Part shown: one piece after another, positions 27,393 through 37,147 of the stretch
How the letters are laid out: the number at the start of each line of letters is the position of its first letter
Position numbering within the stretch: the stretch's first letter is position 1
From: Candidatus Methylacidiphilales bacterium
GTDB taxonomy: Bacteria > Verrucomicrobiota > Verrucomicrobiia > Methylacidiphilales > CAZTYG01
Length of the DNA stretch: 64,000 nt
Assembly: GCA_033875315.1 (NCBI GenBank)
Contig: JANRJG010000006.1
Location: 1-64,000 of the forward strand
Reading direction: 5' to 3'
The notes under the pieces: model-generated
The model's database searches: none
What the model saw: the letters and a program-made list of their open reading frames with translations, nothing else
What the model was told of the DNA's origin: nothing
Program-made: the position numbers and the translations under genes

Positions 27393-27719
27393 CTATGCTT
27401 TGCGGACGAAGCAGGCTTTAAGGCCGATGGCCACGCCGTCGATTTTGCAGGAGATTTCATGGTCACCTTCGACGAGGAGTATGGGTTTTGATTTGGTGCC
27501 GCCTTTCAAGACCTGGGAAGAACCCTTGAGGGGCAGATCCTTGATCAGGGCAACGATGTCGCCATTGGCCAGGATGTTGCCGTGGGCGTCTTTGACCACC
27601 CGGGTGGGCTCGGGCTCGGGTTCGCGGGGCCATTCGTGTCCGCAGGTGAGGCACTCCCAATGGCCGGGGTGGGAAATGACGTCGGGCATGCTGCATTCGG
27701 GACAGGTGGGAGTACTCAT
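27393..27719 (-). CDS. PhnA/YjdM-family zinc-ribbon protein
   Basis: 108 aa. An N-terminal zinc ribbon (CPEC then CLTCGHEW) is followed by the PhnA domain: VVKDAHGNILANGDIVALIK, DLPLKGSSQVLKGGTK and LVEGDHEISCKIDG. The family was named for alkylphosphonate genes but its function is unsettled. ATG at 27719 overlaps the stop of the upstream TPR gene as ATGA, so the two are co-expressed. Confidence 0.9.
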   Translation of the reverse strand: MSTPTCPECSMPDVISHPGHWECLTCGHEWPREPEPEPTRVVKDAHGNILANGDIVALIKDLPLKGSSQVLKGGTKSKPILLVEGDHEISCKIDGVAIGLKACFVRKA

Positions 27720-29428
27720 GGGGTGTCTGGGGGAAGTTGTTGGATTTTTTCTCGAACGGAGGTGGGATTCTCGCTCTTTTCCAGGGCCCGGGTCCAGCAT
27801 TCCCGCGCGCGGGCGGGATGGCCGAGTTTCAGCCAGGCATCGCCGAGATGTTCGAGCACGACGGGATCGCCGGGCATTTTCTTCTCGGCACGGGCGAGAT
27901 AGGCCCGGGCGTGCCGGTATCGGCCCTGTTGGTAGTGGACCCAACCCAGGCTGTCAAGGTAAGCGCCGTTGGTGGGCTGCAATTCAACCGCCCGCAGGAT
28001 GAGGGCGCGGGCCTCCTCGAGGCGTTCGCCCCGTTCAGCCAGGGAGTAGCCGAGGAAGTTCAGGGCTTCATGGTCGTCCGGATTCATGTCCAGACAGCGG
28101 CGGAGGGCGAGTTCCATGGTGACCCGTTCAGCGGCTTTTTCCGCACAGACGGCTTTGCGGAAGTAGAACTCCCGGTTGAGCAACGAATCCAGCCCGCCGA
28201 GGGCGAGCGTTTCCGTTTTGACGAAGGCTTCAAGGGAGGCCGGGTAGTCCCCCTGGGCAAATAGCACCATGGCGCGGAGGTAGGGGAAGGCGGGCAGGTT
28301 GGGGAAGCGACGCTGGGCGTCATCCAATGTGGCCAGGCAGGCGGAATGTTCGCCGGCCTTGGTCTGGGCCTCGGCAAGGGCAAAGTAAACGCGGGGTTCT
28401 GGAGGAGCGAAAATCACGGCCTGTTGGTAGAACTCAGAGGCTTTGGCCCATTGGCCGAGTTTGGCGTGCAATTCGCCGATGGCAGGGAGGAGTTGACGCT
28501 GGGAGGGATCGCGGTCGTAGAGCCATTCGAAGTAGGGAAGGGCCTCCGCGTATTGCTGGAGTTTGAGGTGGCACTCGCCGATGCGCAGGCGGAGCAAGGG
28601 CAGGTTGGGGCGGCGTTTTTCTACCACTGAGAATTCGGCCAGGGCCTCTCGGATGTTTCCGGCCTGGAAGGCGGCCTGACCAGAGGCGAGCCGCAAGGAA
28701 AGGTTGTCCGGATCGAGGGAGGAAGCCTGTTTGAGAAGAGGTGCGGTTTCGCGGGCGGCTTCGGAAGGCAGGGTTTTGCCGTCGGAAGGGAGGACTTGGA
28801 TCCACAAGAGGGCTTGGCGGGCGTAGTAATCGGCGCGGTCGGTTTTGATTTTCTGGGCTTCCTGAAAGAGCTGACGCAATCGTGCGGGTTTGTCTTCGGC
28901 CAGGGCGACAGAGGCGAGGGTGGCGTAATTGACCACCAGGAGAGGGTTGAGGGTGCGTGATTTTTCCGCCCAAAGGGAGGCCTCCCGGAGCTGATTGAGG
29001 TGGACGTGCACGAGGGCACGGAGGGCCATCAATTCCGGGGACTGGGGCTGGCGGGCGAGCGAGGCCGCGACGGATTCGAGAGCTTCCGTGGGGCGGTTGG
29101 ATTTGAGAAGCGAGAGAGCGACACGGGCTTGGGCGGGGATGTATTGGGGGTCGTCCTGGACCGCTTGGCGGAAACGGGCGAGGGCCTCGGTCGCCCGTCC
29201 CTGTTGTTCCAATTGGAGGCCGAGGGCGAAAGCGGCCGCGGCGGCGGCCCGTTGGGGACGGCCCGCAGCTGCCGTGGGGGTGGGATTTTTGTAGTTTTCG
29301 AGGTCTTCCTCGATCTCCGGGAGTGGATTGTGAACCTGGGGGGGAAGGGATTGTCCACGAAGCAGCAGCGGGGTGAGTGTGAACACGCACCCCGCAGCAA
29401 GCAGTGAGGAGAGAGACCGGGAGCGCAC
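27716..29428 (-). CDS. Exported TPR-repeat protein, 570 aa
   Basis: Signal peptide MRSRSLSSLLAAGCVFTLTP ends near RGQS. A Pro-rich linker follows, then about a dozen TPR units spanning residues ~65-550 (GRATEALARFRQAVQDDPQY; GRYRHARAYLARAEKKMPGD). The start is GTG at 29428; it gives the complete signal peptide, and no ATG lies nearby. It is a likely periplasmic scaffold; the partner is not evident. Confidence 0.85.
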   Translation of the reverse strand: MRSRSLSSLLAAGCVFTLTPLLLRGQSLPPQVHNPLPEIEEDLENYKNPTPTAAAGRPQRAAAAAAFALGLQLEQQGRATEALARFRQAVQDDPQYIPAQARVALSLLKSNRPTEALESVAASLARQPQSPELMALRALVHVHLNQLREASLWAEKSRTLNPLLVVNYATLASVALAEDKPARLRQLFQEAQKIKTDRADYYARQALLWIQVLPSDGKTLPSEAARETAPLLKQASSLDPDNLSLRLASGQAAFQAGNIREALAEFSVVEKRRPNLPLLRLRIGECHLKLQQYAEALPYFEWLYDRDPSQRQLLPAIGELHAKLGQWAKASEFYQQAVIFAPPEPRVYFALAEAQTKAGEHSACLATLDDAQRRFPNLPAFPYLRAMVLFAQGDYPASLEAFVKTETLALGGLDSLLNREFYFRKAVCAEKAAERVTMELALRRCLDMNPDDHEALNFLGYSLAERGERLEEARALILRAVELQPTNGAYLDSLGWVHYQQGRYRHARAYLARAEKKMPGDPVVLEHLGDAWLKLGHPARARECWTRALEKSENPTSVREKIQQLPPDTP

Positions 29429-29445
29429 CCGGACAACCTAGAAAG

Positions 29446-29550
29446 CTAGGACTTGTAGCGCAACCGCTTCTTGTGGCGATTCAGACGGCGACGTTTGCGC
29501 CGTTTGTGCTTGGCTATCTTCTCTTTGCGCTTCTTTTTGATCGAACCCAT
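29446..29550 (-). CDS. 34-residue mS38/COX24 (AURKAIP1)-like basic micro-protein
   Basis: ATG at 29550, TAG at 29446-29448. The product has 34 residues, about 60% Lys/Arg, beginning MGSIKKKRKEKIAKHKRRKR and containing LNRHKKRLR. This matches the AURKAIP1/COX24 domain, whose mitochondrial member mS38 is a small-subunit ribosomal protein and whose bacterial members are short ribosome-associated peptides. It sits alone between hisG (36 bp upstream) and the TPR gene (17 bp downstream). At this length it is easily missed by gene finders. No clear Shine-Dalgarno is visible. Confidence 0.8.
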   Translation of the reverse strand: MGSIKKKRKEKIAKHKRRKRRRLNRHKKRLRYKS

Positions 29551-29586
29551 AGTATTGAGAGGCTGGACAGATTATGGACCTTTGTT

Positions 29587-30465
29587 TCAGTAGACAACTT
29601 TATTCAGCGGATATTCAATGATTCCTTCAGCACCCAATTCTTTCAATTGGGGGATGATTTCCCGGACCACGACCTCATCGATGATGGTTTCGATGGCAAC
29701 CCAATTGCCGTTGGCCAGGGGGGCGACGGTGGGATTGCGCAGGGCGGGCAGGGCTTGGAGGAGTTTTTCCAGCCGTTTGGTGGGGACATTCATCTTCAGG
29801 CCGACCTTGTCCCGGGCGTTGAGGGCTCCTTCGAGGAGGAGGGCGAGCGTGGAGAACTTGCGCCGGGCGGCCGGTTTCTTCCAAACGCCATGGTTCACCA
29901 CCAATTGTGGATAGGATTCCAAGAGGGTGTCCACGATGCGCAACTTGTTGGCCCGGAGCGAACTGCCGGTTTCGGTGATATCGACAATCGCGTCGACCAG
30001 CTCGGGCACCTTGACCTCGGTGGCGCCCCAGGAGAATTCGACGTGGGCCTTGATCTTGTGGCGGGCGAGGTAGTCCTTGGTGATATTGACCGCCTCGGTG
30101 GCGATGCGCTTGCCCTGGAGGTGGGCGGGTTTGGTGATCTTGGAGTTTTCCGGGACCACCAGAACCCAGCGGGCGGGCGAAGAGGTGGCTTTGTTGAAGG
30201 GGAGGTCCTTGACGACCTGGACCTTGGAGCGCGACTCATGCACCCAATCACGCCCGGTGAGACCGGCATCGAGGAAGCCTTCCTCGACGTATTTGGCAAT
30301 TTCCTGGGCACGCAAAAGGCGGATTTCCAGTTCGGGGTCGTTGATGGAGGGTTTGTAGGACCGGGACGAAACCGTGATATGGAAGCCAGCGCTCTTGAAT
30401 AGAGCGAGGGTGGCTTCTTGCAGGCTGCCCTTGGGCAGACCCAGCCGTAACGGTTTCGAGCTCAT
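29587..30465 (-). CDS. hisG: ATP phosphoribosyltransferase HisG, long form
   Basis: 292 aa. First step of histidine synthesis, ATP + PRPP to phosphoribosyl-ATP. [20 protein letters not shown] is the N-terminal signature; [13 protein letters not shown] and [19 protein letters not shown] form the substrate and PRPP sites. The length and the C-terminal ~75 residues ([20 protein letters not shown]) show the long form with the regulatory ACT-like domain, so feedback by histidine is expected. No other his gene is in the window. Confidence 0.95.
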   Translation of the reverse strand: MSSKPLRLGLPKGSLQEATLALFKSAGFHITVSSRSYKPSINDPELEIRLLRAQEIAKYVEEGFLDAGLTGRDWVHESRSKVQVVKDLPFNKATSSPARWVLVVPENSKITKPAHLQGKRIATEAVNITKDYLARHKIKAHVEFSWGATEVKVPELVDAIVDITETGSSLRANKLRIVDTLLESYPQLVVNHGVWKKPAARRKFSTLALLLEGALNARDKVGLKMNVPTKRLEKLLQALPALRNPTVAPLANGNWVAIETIIDEVVVREIIPQLKELGAEGIIEYPLNKVVY

Positions 30466-30551
30466 GAAGCCGAAAAGAGTGGCGGCAGGGGGCGGGGGCT
30501 GTAAAGACGAAAGATATCCCTTCGCCGAAGCGGGGTCGCGCGGAATCGGCG

Positions 30552-30577
30552 GGCAAGGCGGGGCCTCCCGCCTTGCC
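30552..30577. repeat. Perfect 11-bp inverted repeat with 4-nt loop
   Basis: GGCAAGGCGGG and CCCGCCTTGCC pair perfectly around GCCT. It lies in the xylA-hisG spacer, 21 bp after the xylA stop (minus strand). No T-run follows on the minus strand, so it may be a REP-type stem or an atypical terminator of xylA. Confidence 0.7.
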
Positions 30578-30597
30578 TCATCCCTTCGCTCTTCTTA

Positions 30598-31911
30598 TCA
30601 GATGAACTCGTTGATCAGATTTTCCAAGTATTCCTGGCGACCCGAGGTGTTCGGCGTGATTTCGTTCTTCTTGAGGATGTAGGCCTCGAGGTCGGTGAGG
30701 GAAACCTTGCCTTTTTCAATGTCGGCCCCGATGCCGGAATCCCAAGTCTGGTAGCGTTGTTTGACGAACTGGTCCAAGCGGCCGTCTTTGCGGATGGCGG
30801 CGGCGATTTTGAGACCGCGGGCAAAAGCATCCATGCCGCCGATGTGGGCGTGGAAGAGATCGACCGGCTCGAAGCTTTCCCGGCGCACTTTGGCATCGAA
30901 ATTCAATCCACCCGTGGTCAGACCGCCGGCTTTGAGGACGGAGAGCATGATCTGGGTGGTGAGGTAGATGCTGGTGGGGAACTGGTCGGTGTCCCAGCCG
31001 ATGAGTTCATCTCCGGTGTTGGCGTCGATCGAGCCCAAAGCCTGCGCTGCGGCGGCGACTTCCAATTCGTGCTGCATGGTGTGGCCGGCCAGGGTGGCGT
31101 GGTTGGTTTCGATGTTCAGTTTGAAGTGTTCGAGCAGTCCGTATTCGCGCAGGAAGTTGAGGCAGGCGGCGGAATCGGAGTCGTACTGGTGGCGGGTGGG
31201 TTCCTTTGGCTTGGGCTCGATGTAGAACGGACCGGTGAAGCCGATCTTCTTCTTGTGCTCGACGGCGAGGTGGAGGAAACGGGCGAGGTGGTCCATTTCG
31301 CGTTTCAGGTTTGTGTTCCAGAGGGTGCTGTAGCCTTCGCGTCCACCCCAGAAGACGTAACCGGCACCGCCGAGTTCATGCGTGACCTCGAGGGCCTTCT
31401 TGACCTGGGCTGCACCATAGGCAAATACATCGGCATTCGGGCTGGTGGCCGCGCCGTGCATGTAGCGGGGATGGACAAAGAGGCAGGCCGTGCCCCACAG
31501 GAGCTTGATGCCGGTGCGCTGTTGTTCCTCTTTGAGGACCTTCACCACCTCGTCGAGGTTTTTGTTGCTTTCGGCCAGGGTCGCACCTTCGGGGGCGACA
31601 TCGCGGTCGTGGAAGCAGTAATAAGGTGCGCCGAGTTTGTCGATGAATTCAAAGGCCACGCGGGCGCGTTTCTGGGCGTTGGCAATGGAGGAAGAGCCGT
31701 CGTCCCACGGGCGTAGGGCGGTGCCGATACCGAAGGGATCCTGTCCTGTGCCGCGGAAGGTGTGCCAGTAGGAAACGGCGAAGCGCAGATGGTCCTTCAT
31801 GGACTTGCCTTCGACCAGCTCGGAGGCGTTGTAGTGCTTGAAAGCGAGCGGGTTTTTGGAGGAGGCACCTTCGAAGGTGATTTTTGAGATGTCAGGGAAT
31901 GCGGGGTTCAT
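30598..31911 (-). CDS. xylA: Xylose isomerase
   Basis: 437 aa. Interconverts D-xylose and D-xylulose in a TIM barrel with two metals. Family motifs: [13 protein letters not shown] with the active-site His, [33 protein letters not shown] with a metal Glu, and [19 protein letters not shown]. Length is right for the class II enzyme. No xylulokinase or xylose transporter is nearby; the neighbour is another TIM-barrel isomerase. Confidence 0.97.
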   Translation of the reverse strand: MNPAFPDISKITFEGASSKNPLAFKHYNASELVEGKSMKDHLRFAVSYWHTFRGTGQDPFGIGTALRPWDDGSSSIANAQKRARVAFEFIDKLGAPYYCFHDRDVAPEGATLAESNKNLDEVVKVLKEEQQRTGIKLLWGTACLFVHPRYMHGAATSPNADVFAYGAAQVKKALEVTHELGGAGYVFWGGREGYSTLWNTNLKREMDHLARFLHLAVEHKKKIGFTGPFYIEPKPKEPTRHQYDSDSAACLNFLREYGLLEHFKLNIETNHATLAGHTMQHELEVAAAAQALGSIDANTGDELIGWDTDQFPTSIYLTTQIMLSVLKAGGLTTGGLNFDAKVRRESFEPVDLFHAHIGGMDAFARGLKIAAAIRKDGRLDQFVKQRYQTWDSGIGADIEKGKVSLTDLEAYILKKNEITPNTSGRQEYLENLINEFI

Positions 31912-32020
31912 GATCGGGTGATGGTTGGTGTTGGATTTTCAGTTGCGGGTTGGGAAGAAATTGCCGGCGGGCTTTGATGCTCGAAGGGGGAAAAGGGATG
32001 CGCGTTCCATTCTCCCCGGA

Positions 32021-33052
32021 TTAAGCCCCCATGCCGTCCTCGAAGGAGCCTTCAGCGACGGGGAAGCAAAGGTGGTCCCGGGTGTAGGCGATGCCGGCGG
32101 CGCTGGTGGCGTCAAGCCCGCGATAGGCGCTTTCGGCTTCGACCACCAGGGGCGCGGTGGTACTGCCGGTGATGCGGCAGTAGCGGGCCGGGTAACCGAT
32201 GCCGATGAGCATCTCGACGTAACGGGGCATGCTGAGGTCGCCGCTGGCCAGATCGACGAATTGCATGGCGCGGTCTTTCCAGTCCGGGGCCATTTTCCGC
32301 AACGCAATGCCCGGGCGGATGGTGTAGTTTTTGACATGGGCAGCCAGGACGCGGTCACTGATGGCGCGGAATCGGTCCTCCCAGGATTCACCCTCCCAGC
32401 AGTGCGAAGGGTCGGCGTTGACCGTGAGGCAGGGGTCGCCGTCACAGACCTTGACCAGGAGGAGGAAGTCCTCGGCTGTCATGGCCGCGGTTCCAGGGTG
32501 GATTTCGTGGGCAAGGAAGATGCCGGCCTGGCGGGCGGTCTGGCGGATTTTGGCCGTTTTGCTTGCGAAGCGCTCGCCGCCTTCCTTGATCAGGTCATAA
32601 CCCGGGCCGTTCCAAAAGCCCCAGGGGTAGCCACTGGCGGTTTCCCAGCCGAAGGCGGTTCCCCAGAACATGGGGAGAATTTTGACCCCGAGTTGCTGGC
32701 AGAGTTCCAGTAAACGAAGGACGTAACTTTCAGCCCAGGCCTCAATTTTTTCCGGTGACAGGGCCGCGACTTCAGCTGGGATGAAGGGTCGGACGGTGGG
32801 TGAGGCGGTCCAGGCGGTGGTGTGCACCCAGAAGGGACAGTGGGCGGAGATGCCATCGAGCTTCAGCCCGTGTTGGTCAAAGGCGTTCTGGATTTCCTTG
32901 GCGGTTTTGAATTTGGACCCCTCTTGCAGCATGTAATTGGAGGGCTGGGCGCCGGCTGCACCGGACGATTTGGCAAAGGCGAGGAACTGGTCGAGGGTCT
33001 TGGCCCCATGCTGGGCGCCTTCGATGCTGGCGTGGAAACACGGCTTTGACAT
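32021..33052 (-). CDS. Sugar phosphate isomerase/epimerase-like TIM-barrel protein
   Basis: 343 aa, AP endonuclease 2-type barrel. Metal-binding positions are visible at FLAHEIHPGTAAM, LTVNADPSHCWEG, AAHVKNYTI and VVEAESAYRG. Members isomerise or epimerise sugars, inosose or tagaturonate-like substrates; the substrate here is unknown. It lies 109 bp upstream of xylA in the same direction, so a joint role in pentose or sugar-acid use is plausible. ATG at 33052 is used instead of a TTG at 33088. Confidence 0.85.
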   Translation of the reverse strand: MSKPCFHASIEGAQHGAKTLDQFLAFAKSSGAAGAQPSNYMLQEGSKFKTAKEIQNAFDQHGLKLDGISAHCPFWVHTTAWTASPTVRPFIPAEVAALSPEKIEAWAESYVLRLLELCQQLGVKILPMFWGTAFGWETASGYPWGFWNGPGYDLIKEGGERFASKTAKIRQTARQAGIFLAHEIHPGTAAMTAEDFLLLVKVCDGDPCLTVNADPSHCWEGESWEDRFRAISDRVLAAHVKNYTIRPGIALRKMAPDWKDRAMQFVDLASGDLSMPRYVEMLIGIGYPARYCRITGSTTAPLVVEAESAYRGLDATSAAGIAYTRDHLCFPVAEGSFEDGMGA

Positions 33053-33168
33053 GGATCGCCATATTGGCTTCGTTGTGTTTGAGTGCAACGGAAAATGTTG
33101 CTTAGGCTGCCATAATCAACCATTCCTTTTACATGGACTGTTTGGGCAATAAGTTCTATTCAGGCTCT

Positions 33169-34059
33169 ATGAAGTTTTTGAGGATTTTGGCCGCTGGATC
33201 AATTGCCTGCACCCTTCTCGGTTTCGGAGTCCTGCGTGCCGAGACCACGCTCGATGCTTTGGAATTGGCATTGAAAAAAGCCCAGCAGATCCATGATGAA
33301 AGCAACAAGAATGCCGAGGAAAGTTTTTCCCGGGACATCACCCAGGCAGTGTCGGGGTCCGGTGCGGCGCAGACTTTTTTTGAATCTTGCGGGGGCAAGC
33401 TGCCCGCCCCTCCCGACGAACTGTTTGCCGCTCTCCGCAAAGACCGGGACAAGAAAGAACGGGAGCAGATCAGTGGAAAATTCCGCCAAGACCAGGCTCT
33501 GACCGTTCTCGACTACACCGAATTGGTACGATTCGCCTACCTCTTTGTATCCGGGGCATCCAACCCGAAGAAGGATCCTGCTTGGCAGGCTTGGCTGGAA
33601 AGCAAAACCAAAGAATTCGCCGACTTGCGCAGCACGTTTCTTTCCGGATCTTCCGTCCAGTCGTCGCCGATGCTTCGGCAATATGGACTCGGGGGGAAAT
33701 TCCGCGGGCGCAAGGAAGGCGAATGGAAACTGGAAGCCATTCCAGACCTGTACAAGGAGTTCGTCGTTGATGCCCGCATGGAAGAGAAGGCACTCAATCC
33801 GGCCATCGCTGCCTGGGATCTCTACCTCCAGGCCTTGGAAATCCGCACCGCCAACCCCGGACGATGGGGCAATGTGGAGGGCCCGCGGGCCCAGTTCCTG
33901 AAGTTTCAAAGCCTCTTTGCCATCAATCCCACACAGGACATGCTCCTGGCCATGGTGGACATCCTCCAGAACCACCCCCATCATCCCGACTTCGCGGCCA
34001 TGCAGAAGAAATGCCAGGAATTCCTGGCCCAGTTGAAATCGCAGCGTCCGGCAGGCTGA
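33169..34059 (+). CDS. Secreted hypothetical protein
   Basis: 296 aa. Signal peptide [20 protein letters not shown], cleavage near LRAE. The mature part is alpha-helical and charged ([20 protein letters not shown]) with [20 protein letters not shown] in the middle and a C-terminal helical bundle. I do not recognise the family. The ATG at 33169 gives the signal peptide; an upstream in-frame ATG at 33133 would bury it. It precedes hemL by 56 bp. Confidence 0.75.
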   Translation: MKFLRILAAGSIACTLLGFGVLRAETTLDALELALKKAQQIHDESNKNAEESFSRDITQAVSGSGAAQTFFESCGGKLPAPPDELFAALRKDRDKKEREQISGKFRQDQALTVLDYTELVRFAYLFVSGASNPKKDPAWQAWLESKTKEFADLRSTFLSGSSVQSSPMLRQYGLGGKFRGRKEGEWKLEAIPDLYKEFVVDARMEEKALNPAIAAWDLYLQALEIRTANPGRWGNVEGPRAQFLKFQSLFAINPTQDMLLAMVDILQNHPHHPDFAAMQKKCQEFLAQLKSQRPAG

Positions 34060-34115
34060 CACCCCGTCCCGGTTTGGGTTGCCCTCGCCCAATCGGATGC
34101 TACGTTGCGCTTCGC

Positions 34116-35390
34116 ATGTGGCCGAATTCCGCGGCGCTCTTCGAGCGCGCATTGCAGGTGATTCCCGGGGGCGTCAACTCGCCCGTCCGTGCTTTTCGCG
34201 CTGTGGGAGGGAATCCCTTCTTCGCCCGCTCGGCTTCCGGGGCTTGTCTTTTCGATGTCGATGGCAACCGCTACGTCGACTACGTCTGCACCTGGGGTCC
34301 GGCCATTCTCGGTCATGCCGCAGAGCCGGTCCGCCGCGCGGTCTCCCAAGCCCTCGAGTCCGGTACCAGTTTCGGTGTTCCCGGCCCGCTTGAAGTGGAG
34401 ATGGCTGAGACCATCGTCCGTTGGGTTCCCTCGGTCGAGAAAGTGCGGATGTGCAACAGTGGTACCGAGGCCACCATGTCCTGCATCCGCCTGGCCCGTG
34501 GCTTCACCGGTCGTGACAAAATCATCAAATTCGAGGGCTGTTACCATGGTCACGTCGACTCGCTCCTCGTCAAGGCCGGTTCCGGCGCGCTCACCTTCGG
34601 CCAGCCGGACAGTGCGGGCATACCCGTTGCCTTTGCCACCCAGACCCTCACCCTGCCGTTCAACAACCCGGCCCGCCTCAAGACCGCCTTCCAGGAGCAT
34701 GGCGATGAACTGGCCGCTGTCATCCTGGAACCCATCCCGGCCAATGCCGGTCTCATCCCTCCGCATCCTGAATTCCTCCATGCCCTGCGCACCCTCTGTG
34801 ACCACTACGGCACGCTCCTGGTTTTTGACGAGGTCATGACCGGTTTCCGATTGGCCCGCGGCGGGGCCCAGGAACTCCTCGGCATCACCCCGGACCTCAG
34901 CGCTTTCGGCAAGGTCATTGGTGGTGGGCTGCCCGTCGGGGCCTTCGGCGGACGGGCCGGGATCATGGATCATTTGGCCCCCCTCGGCCCGGTCTATCAA
35001 GCCGGAACGCTCTCAGGCAACCCGCTGGCCATGGCCGCGGGTTTGGCCCAGTTGCGGGAGCTTGAAGCCCGCGATGGCTTCCGCCTCCTGGAGGAATCCG
35101 GCGCCGCGCTGGAGTCCGGGCTGCGCGGCATCCTGGCTCGCTGGGGCAAACCCTTCCAATTGATCCGCCGCGGTTCGATGTTCTGCCTCTTTTTCACGGC
35201 GCGGGAAATCCACAACCTCGATGACGCCAAGACCAGCGATACCGCGCTCTTCGCCCGCTTCTTCCACAACCTCCTGCGCGAAGGGGTTTATTTTCCACCT
35301 TCGCAGTTCGAAACCTGTTTCCTCTCCCTGGCCCACGGCAGCGCGGACATCGAGGCCACGCTCCTGGCGGTGGAAAAGGCCCTGCCGTGA
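34116..35390 (+). CDS. hemL: Glutamate-1-semialdehyde 2,1-aminomutase HemL
   Basis: 424 aa. PLP/PMP enzyme making 5-aminolevulinate for tetrapyrroles. Signatures: [56 protein letters not shown] and the PLP lysine Lys266 in [21 protein letters not shown] at 34116 opens with the canonical N-terminus; the frame further upstream belongs to shadow sequence. The next gene starts with GTG overlapping this stop (GTGA). Confidence 0.96.
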   Translation: MWPNSAALFERALQVIPGGVNSPVRAFRAVGGNPFFARSASGACLFDVDGNRYVDYVCTWGPAILGHAAEPVRRAVSQALESGTSFGVPGPLEVEMAETIVRWVPSVEKVRMCNSGTEATMSCIRLARGFTGRDKIIKFEGCYHGHVDSLLVKAGSGALTFGQPDSAGIPVAFATQTLTLPFNNPARLKTAFQEHGDELAAVILEPIPANAGLIPPHPEFLHALRTLCDHYGTLLVFDEVMTGFRLARGGAQELLGITPDLSAFGKVIGGGLPVGAFGGRAGIMDHLAPLGPVYQAGTLSGNPLAMAAGLAQLRELEARDGFRLLEESGAALESGLRGILARWGKPFQLIRRGSMFCLFFTAREIHNLDDAKTSDTALFARFFHNLLREGVYFPPSQFETCFLSLAHGSADIEATLLAVEKALP

Positions 35391-37147
35391 AATACCTGGC
35401 ATGGGATTGGAACCTGGGATGGACCCTGGCTTTGGTCCTCAGTACAACTTCTGTTCCTGCTGCCCCATTGCCGCAGATCTATCCGGTTGAAGATTTGCGT
35501 CCGGGCCAGCGCGGAATCACCCGCACCGTGCTCCAGGGCACCCAAATCGAAGAAATCCAGACGGAAATCCTCGGTGTGCAAAAGGCCGCCCTGGGTGCCG
35601 GCCACGACCTCATCATTGGCCGCCTCATCGATCCGCGCACGGAAAAAACCGGGGCCGTGCATGGCATGAGCGGCAGTCCGTTGTACATCGACGGCAAACT
35701 CGTCGGCGCCCTCTCGCGTCGCATCACCCTCTTCGAGAAGGACGGCCATTGCGGGTTCACCCCGGCGGCCGACATGTTCGATGTTGAACGTCGCAGTTCG
35801 TCCACCGCTCCCGAACCTTGGCAGGGTGGTTGGTGGACCTTGCTCGCGGCCCCCTTCACGGGCAGTGGTTGCGGCTCCGCCGGACAATGGCTTTCCGTGC
35901 CGCTTCCCGTCCCGGGTTGGGGGCCGGCCATGGAACAGGCCTTCAAGCCCTTCTTCGAAAACATCCCCGGCTTCCTTCCTGTTGCCGCGGCCGCAGGTCG
36001 CGCCGACTCTTCTTCTCGCCTGCCGCTTCCGCTCAAGGACGGTTCCCCGCTCGCGGTTGTTCTGGTGGATGGCGACTTCTCCATGGCGGGCACCGGCACC
36101 CTGACTTGGACCGATGGCCACCGCTTCATGGCGTTCGGCCACCCCATGATGGGACTCGGGTCCGCCGCACTGCCCGTGGCACCGGCCGAGATCATCACCA
36201 CCATCCCCAGCTACTTCATGCCGCACAAGCTTTCCAATGCCGGGAGTGTCAGTGGCACGCTCACCCAGGACCGCCTGAGCGCAATCAGTGGCACCCTCGA
36301 CCGTGCACCGGCCATGGCCCCCTATCGGATCAAGCGCACCCACAACGGCGAACCCCGCCCGGACCTCAAGGGCCGACTGGCCCTCCACCCCCGTCTCAGC
36401 CCCATGTTGGTCGCGATGTTGATGGCGCGCACCCTGAATGACGAACAGGACACCTCGGAGTATGTCACCGTTCGTCTGCACGGCAGCATCCAGCTTCAGG
36501 GTCTGCCGGCATTGGTTCTTGACGGGGTCTACAGTGGGGACGACAGCGAACGCATGCGGGCGGTGATGGATCAGGCCCTGCCGCTCCTGCGGCTCTGCCG
36601 CGATTTTCCACGCCAGGTGGCCATCGAAGGACTGGAACTTTCTGTGGAGTCATTTGAAAAAGATGCCACCTGGCAGATTGACGATCTGCGACCCTCCGCC
36701 ACCACCGTCCGGCCGGGAGAATCGATCAGACTCCTGACCCGTCTGCGCAGCCCGGCGGGAGTGGAACGCTGGGTGGAGCAAGTTTTGGCCCTGCCCGAAG
36801 AAGTGCGAGAAGGGACCGTGGAAGTCCGCGTGCTGGCCGGAAGCGAGCTCCGCCAAGAACGCCTCAATGACCGCGACCTGGGGCGAATGGACCAGCCGCG
36901 TGATTTCCTGCGCGCCTTGGACGTCTCGGCTGATGCCGACCGCCTTTATGCCCAGGTCAACCTCCTCGGTCCGGCCGTGGCCACGGGTGGATTCCTCCAG
37001 GCCGGGTTGCCCGGCAGCATCGCCCGGCAGCAGGCCGGCACACCGGATCCTGTCCGTTCCACCCGCCGCACCGTGGCCGAGGTCTCCGCACCGCAACAGG
37101 GTGTGGTCGCCGGTTCCCGCCAGTTCACCCTCAGGATCATCCCATGA
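35387..37147 (+). CDS. SpoIVB/S55-family peptidase-like exported protein
   Basis: 586 aa with an N-terminal hydrophobic signal ([15 protein letters not shown]). Residues ~33-135 match the S55 region: [20 protein letters not shown], Asp82, then [19 protein letters not shown] with the presumed nucleophile Ser95. A second block at ~225-300 has [20 protein letters not shown] (His252) and [13 protein letters not shown]. In Bacillus SpoIVB the catalytic His precedes the GMSGSP serine; here the order is reversed. The remaining ~250 residues form beta-rich domains. GTG start at 35387 overlaps the hemL stop and the stop overlaps the next ATG (ATGA). Substrate unknown. Confidence 0.82.
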   Translation: MKYLAWDWNLGWTLALVLSTTSVPAAPLPQIYPVEDLRPGQRGITRTVLQGTQIEEIQTEILGVQKAALGAGHDLIIGRLIDPRTEKTGAVHGMSGSPLYIDGKLVGALSRRITLFEKDGHCGFTPAADMFDVERRSSSTAPEPWQGGWWTLLAAPFTGSGCGSAGQWLSVPLPVPGWGPAMEQAFKPFFENIPGFLPVAAAAGRADSSSRLPLPLKDGSPLAVVLVDGDFSMAGTGTLTWTDGHRFMAFGHPMMGLGSAALPVAPAEIITTIPSYFMPHKLSNAGSVSGTLTQDRLSAISGTLDRAPAMAPYRIKRTHNGEPRPDLKGRLALHPRLSPMLVAMLMARTLNDEQDTSEYVTVRLHGSIQLQGLPALVLDGVYSGDDSERMRAVMDQALPLLRLCRDFPRQVAIEGLELSVESFEKDATWQIDDLRPSATTVRPGESIRLLTRLRSPAGVERWVEQVLALPEEVREGTVEVRVLAGSELRQERLNDRDLGRMDQPRDFLRALDVSADADRLYAQVNLLGPAVATGGFLQAGLPGSIARQQAGTPDPVRSTRRTVAEVSAPQQGVVAGSRQFTLRIIP

